Shown: positions 5,231 to 7,111 of the stretch, in pieces
Position numbering within the stretch: the stretch's first letter is position 1
How the letters are laid out: every line of letters starts with the position of its first letter
Source: Methylacidiphilum caldifontis
Lineage (GTDB): Bacteria > Verrucomicrobiota > Verrucomicrobiia > Methylacidiphilales > CAMAQI01
Assembly (NCBI GenBank): GCA_945860255.1
Contig: CAMAQI010000122.1
Coordinates: forward strand, 1-7,111
DNA: 7,111 nucleotides
Reading direction: 5' to 3'
Made by a program: the position numbers and the translations under genes
The notes under the pieces: generated by a model
Database searches by the model: none
What the model was told of the DNA's origin: nothing
The model's input: the letters and a program-made list of their open reading frames with translations, nothing else

Positions 5231-5310
5231 ATCCGTGTAAATCCGTGTTATCCGTGGTTAAAACAGTCTTTTCCCCATTCGTGTTGATTCGTGTCCGTTC
5301 GTGGTTAAAA
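5231..5310. repeat. Two successive GTG-type triple repeats
   Basis: The first block (5231-5263) has three units, ATCCGTGTAA, ATCCGTGTT and ATCCGTGGTTAAAA. The second (5277-5310) has the same plan with ATTCGTGTTG, ATTCGTGTCC and GTTCGTGGTTAAAA. Both blocks end in the identical GTGGTTAAAA. The same words occur at 2508-2530 and 2551-2569. The rest of the 5156-5454 spacer shows no gene and no GC-rich terminator for the two converging genes. Confidence 0.8.
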
Positions 5311-5416
5311 ACGGTTTTGAATTGTGTTGATTTGCAGCCCTTCAACCCCCTGCCAAACAGAAATGGCTCTGCCTATTTTACTCTTCGTCGCTAAAAGCTT
5401 CTCTTGGTTTTGCGAA

Positions 5417-5439
5417 ATTCAGCGTTATCTGCGGTGAAT
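5417..5439. repeat. Partial GTG-type repeat copy near the end of nuoH
   Basis: ATTCAGCGTTATCTGCGGTG and the following AAT share GCGGTGAAT with 2564-2572 and TTATC(T/C)G-GGT with the 5231-5263 block. It lies 15 bases beyond the nuoH stop codon. Confidence 0.5.
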
Positions 5440-5447
5440 CCCGCTTT

Positions 5448-5467
5448 TTCTCTTTTAGAAAAGAGAA
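5448..5467. repeat. AT-rich palindrome overlapping the nuoH stop codon
   Basis: TTCTCTTTT (5448-5456) and AAAAGAGAA (5459-5467) are perfect 9-base inverted arms around AG, covering the last codons and stop of nuoH. Read on the minus strand the stem is followed by AAAAAGCGGG rather than a T-run, so it is a poor rho-independent terminator in that direction; it could still aid transcript-end formation. Confidence 0.35.
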
Positions 5468-6738
5468 TTCATGAAATTAAAGAGCGGATTTCGAATGCTG
5501 TTCCAAAGATTGTGGGCATAAGGGAGAATCGCAATCGCAATCCCTGTCAACAGAACATTCGCCAATGCCACAGGAAGAAAGACCTTCCAGCCGATATTCA
5601 TCAATTGATCGTAACGAAAACGGGGAACCGTCCAACGAATCCAGATAAAGAAGAAAAGGAAGGCAAAAAGTTTTGCAAGAAAGACTCCCACTTGAACCGG
5701 AATGAACCACCACGGATGATTCTGCCCAGCGAACCAATCAACTAAGAGAGCCAACCAAGCCGGTGTTTCGAGATGACAAAAGCTTAAGAAATTTTGGATG
5801 AATCCAAGAGGAAGACTCCATCCACCGAAGAAAAGAGTCACCATCACTCCCGATGTCACGATCATCGCCGCATACTCCCCAAGGAAGAACAAGGCAAATT
5901 TCATCGAGGAGTACTCGGTATGATAGCCCCCAATCAGCTCGGTTTCGCTTTCAGGAAGATCGAACGGGGCGCGATTTGTTTCGGCAAATGAGGAGATCAA
6001 AAAGATGACGAAGGAGAGCAGCATGAAGGGGAGAAGAAAGAAACTATCGAAGCACCAATTCCCAGACATGATCGGGAAGACCGTCCATCCATGTTGAATT
6101 TGTTTCGTCACAATTTCAGAGAGATTTAATGTTCCAAGAACCATGAAAAGAGGAATAATCGAGAGCCCCATCGAGATTTCGTAAGAGATCATTTGCGCAC
6201 TGGAGCGAATCCCTCCAAGGAACGGATACTTAGAATTCGAGGACCATCCGGCTAAAACGATTCCGTAAACCGTGAGCGAGGCAAAGGCGAAAACGAAGAG
6301 AACACCGATATCGATATCGGCAATCACCCCTGGGGAGGGGATCGTCAGATTTAAGAACGGAATAAAAACATCCTGAATGCTCGCAAAGGGAATCACCGCG
6401 AGGGTGATCAGAGCAGGACAAACCGCAAGGGCAGGAGCAATCGTAAAGTAAAATTTATTGACGTGACCAGGAGTAAACTCCTCCTTGAAGATGAACTTCG
6501 CACTATCACAAATCGGTTGTAGTAATCCAAAAGGACCAACTCGGTTTGGTCCAATGCGGTCTTGAATAAGCGCGCTCACTCGTCTCTCGGCCATGACCGT
6601 ATAAGAGACAATTCCGAGAACAACCCCGATGACGGCAGCGGTTTTGAGAATTGAACTCACGACGAACACGGTCGGATCAAATTGAGCGAGTAAACCGATA
6701 AATGAGAAAAGTCCTAGGTCCATACAAGAGACATTCAA
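5455..6738 (-). CDS. nuoH: NADH-quinone oxidoreductase subunit H
   Basis: Membrane subunit of respiratory complex I at the junction with the peripheral arm; it lines the quinone-binding chamber and couples quinone reduction to proton pumping. The 427-residue protein has about eight or nine hydrophobic spans. Family signatures: AERRVSALIQDRIGPNRVGP (50-69); LLQPICDSAKFIFKEEFTP (72-90); and the acidic loop AETNRAPFDLPESETELIGG (252-271) followed by YHTEYSSMKFALFFLGEYA (272-290); then WIRWTVPRFRYDQLM (366-380). It is roughly 80-100 residues longer than typical NuoH, with extra sequence at the N-terminus and around 205-235 and 312-345. I choose the TTG at 6738-6736 because AAGGGGG lies five bases upstream; the in-frame ATG at 6723 has that site 20 bases away. 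No nuoG or nuoI lies beside it in the window. It is divergent from ribH. Confidence 0.97.
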   Translation of the reverse strand: MNVSCMDLGLFSFIGLLAQFDPTVFVVSSILKTAAVIGVVLGIVSYTVMAERRVSALIQDRIGPNRVGPFGLLQPICDSAKFIFKEEFTPGHVNKFYFTIAPALAVCPALITLAVIPFASIQDVFIPFLNLTIPSPGVIADIDIGVLFVFAFASLTVYGIVLAGWSSNSKYPFLGGIRSSAQMISYEISMGLSIIPLFMVLGTLNLSEIVTKQIQHGWTVFPIMSGNWCFDSFFLLPFMLLSFVIFLISSFAETNRAPFDLPESETELIGGYHTEYSSMKFALFFLGEYAAMIVTSGVMVTLFFGGWSLPLGFIQNFLSFCHLETPAWLALLVDWFAGQNHPWWFIPVQVGVFLAKLFAFLFFFIWIRWTVPRFRYDQLMNIGWKVFLPVALANVLLTGIAIAILPYAHNLWNSIRNPLFNFMNSLF

Positions 6739-6743
6739 AAGAA

Positions 6744-6750
6744 CCCCCTT
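6744..6750 (-). promoter_or_regulatory. Ribosome-binding site deciding the nuoH TTG start
   Basis: On the minus strand AAGGGGG is followed by five bases and then TTG (6738-6736), in frame with NuoH. The ATG at 6734-6732, also within range, is out of frame and stops after six codons, so TTG is the best start for the full protein. Confidence 0.6.
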
Positions 6751-6783
6751 GAAAAAACAACATAAAAACTAAAAAAGATTTAC

Positions 6784-6820
6784 GAGGAGGATTCCTTTGC
6801 TAGATCCTCCCTTGTTGTGA
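6784..6820 (+). promoter_or_regulatory. ribH leader: Shine-Dalgarno in a hairpin and a possible 7-codon leader ORF
   Basis: GAGGAGG (6784-6790) is a strong ribosome-binding site, but it is 26 bases before the only plausible ribH start (GTG 6817). Six bases after it a TTG (6797) opens a short frame, MLDPPLL, whose TGA (6818-6820) overlaps the ribH GTG as GTGA. GGAGGAT (6786-6792) can also pair with ATCCTCC (6804-6810) over an 11-base loop, hiding the site. This fits translational coupling or control, but a sequencing indel shifting an upstream start out of frame is an alternative. Confidence 0.4.
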
Positions 6821-7111
6821 ACTCTCGTTCTTTTCATTTTGGAGTGGTGATTAGTGAATATCACCGTGAATATACCGAACCGATGTTAGATTCGGTTCAG
6901 GAGGTCCTCTCTGCCTACGATCTCACTGTGGTTTGGGTTCCCGGGGCTTTCGAAATCCCTTTACAAGTCCAGCGACTAGCCGAATCCGGGCATTACGACG
7001 CCGTGATCGCCTTAGGATTGATCTGGCAAGGGGCAACGCTTCATAATACCGAGATTTTAAGAGCCGTGACCGATTCGTTGATGCGGATTGGCTTAGATTG
7101 TGATCTTCCCG
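6817..7111 (+). CDS. ribH: 6,7-dimethyl-8-ribityllumazine synthase, N-terminal part (runs off the window)
   Basis: Penultimate enzyme of riboflavin synthesis: condenses 5-amino-6-ribitylamino-uracil with 3,4-dihydroxy-2-butanone 4-phosphate to give lumazine, in cytoplasmic oligomers. The first 98 residues are visible. FGVVISEYHREYTEPML (8-24) is the first strand and helix, with Tyr15 where the family has the aromatic residue that stacks on the pyrimidine; VPGAFEIP (41-48) is the most conserved motif; YDAVIALGLIWQGATLH (60-76) carries the catalytic-type His76, with WQG where many homologues have RG. The usual family length is about 150-160, so roughly 55 residues lie beyond the window. GTG 6817 is the only usual start codon in frame between the upstream stop (6763) and strand one. 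Its ribosome-binding context is odd (see the leader entry). Divergent from nuoH, with 78 bases between the chosen starts. Confidence 0.95.
   Translation, partial: MNSRSFHFGVVISEYHREYTEPMLDSVQEVLSAYDLTVVWVPGAFEIPLQVQRLAESGHYDAVIALGLIWQGATLHNTEILRAVTDSLMRIGLDCDLP

Noticed and set aside
5231..5310. CRISPR array
   Set aside because: The units are 9-14 bases, contiguous and degenerate, with no spacers and no cas genes.
5086..5394. Plus-strand open frame of 102 residues at the end of the oxidoreductase gene
   Set aside because: It is out of frame with the oxidoreductase end and otherwise translates the GTG-type repeats.
5404..5745. Plus-strand open frame of 113 residues
   Set aside because: It is the antisense shadow of the nuoH 3' end and the flanking repeat.
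6739..6816. FMN riboswitch upstream of ribH
   Set aside because: The spacer to nuoH is only 78 bases and AT-rich; none of the conserved RFN-element segments is visible.

Overview
The window looks like an ordinary chromosomal stretch of a Gram-negative bacterium of moderate GC. The start of arginyl-tRNA synthetase, a NuoH of respiratory complex I and the start of lumazine synthase are clear housekeeping genes. The divergent RibH sequence (a WQG motif before the catalytic histidine), the FixC/geranylgeranyl-reductase-like flavoprotein and the style of the intergenic repeats suggest the PVC group, perhaps Verrucomicrobiota. That placement is an impression from remembered sequences, not a search.

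Layout. 1-567 (minus) is the N-terminal part of argS, preceded on the same strand by a small tautomerase-family gene (686-898). About 600 bases without a convincing gene follow (899-1499): a G-rich, hairpin-rich stretch, a 13-bp inverted repeat with distant arms, and repeat-like sequence. Next comes a two-gene operon of unrecognised proteins (1545-1835 and 1836-2303) closed by a hairpin terminator, then a highly structured palindromic element (2384-2495) and more repeats. A second plus-strand group holds a small conserved-looking basic protein (2624-2863), a single-pass membrane protein with a glycine zipper (2911-4074) and an FAD-dependent oxidoreductase (4085-5155). A repeat-rich spacer separates it from convergent nuoH (5455-6738, minus). 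ribH begins at 6817 on the plus strand, divergent from nuoH, and runs off the window.

The genes do not form one pathway. The clearest functional units are the unknown pair at 1545-2303 and the membrane protein/flavoprotein pair 10 bases apart. nuoH stands without its usual nuo neighbours in this window. The more interesting signals are in the non-coding DNA: a 12-bp inverted repeat that would mask the argS ribosome-binding region, a possible 7-codon leader ORF overlapping the ribH start, a cloverleaf-like palindrome built from decaying octamers, and several copies of short GTG-rich and CTCTGCG-type intergenic repeats. I see no CRISPR array, transposase, tRNA, rRNA or defence system, and no strong evidence of a new multi-gene system; the unknown gene pair is the nearest candidate.
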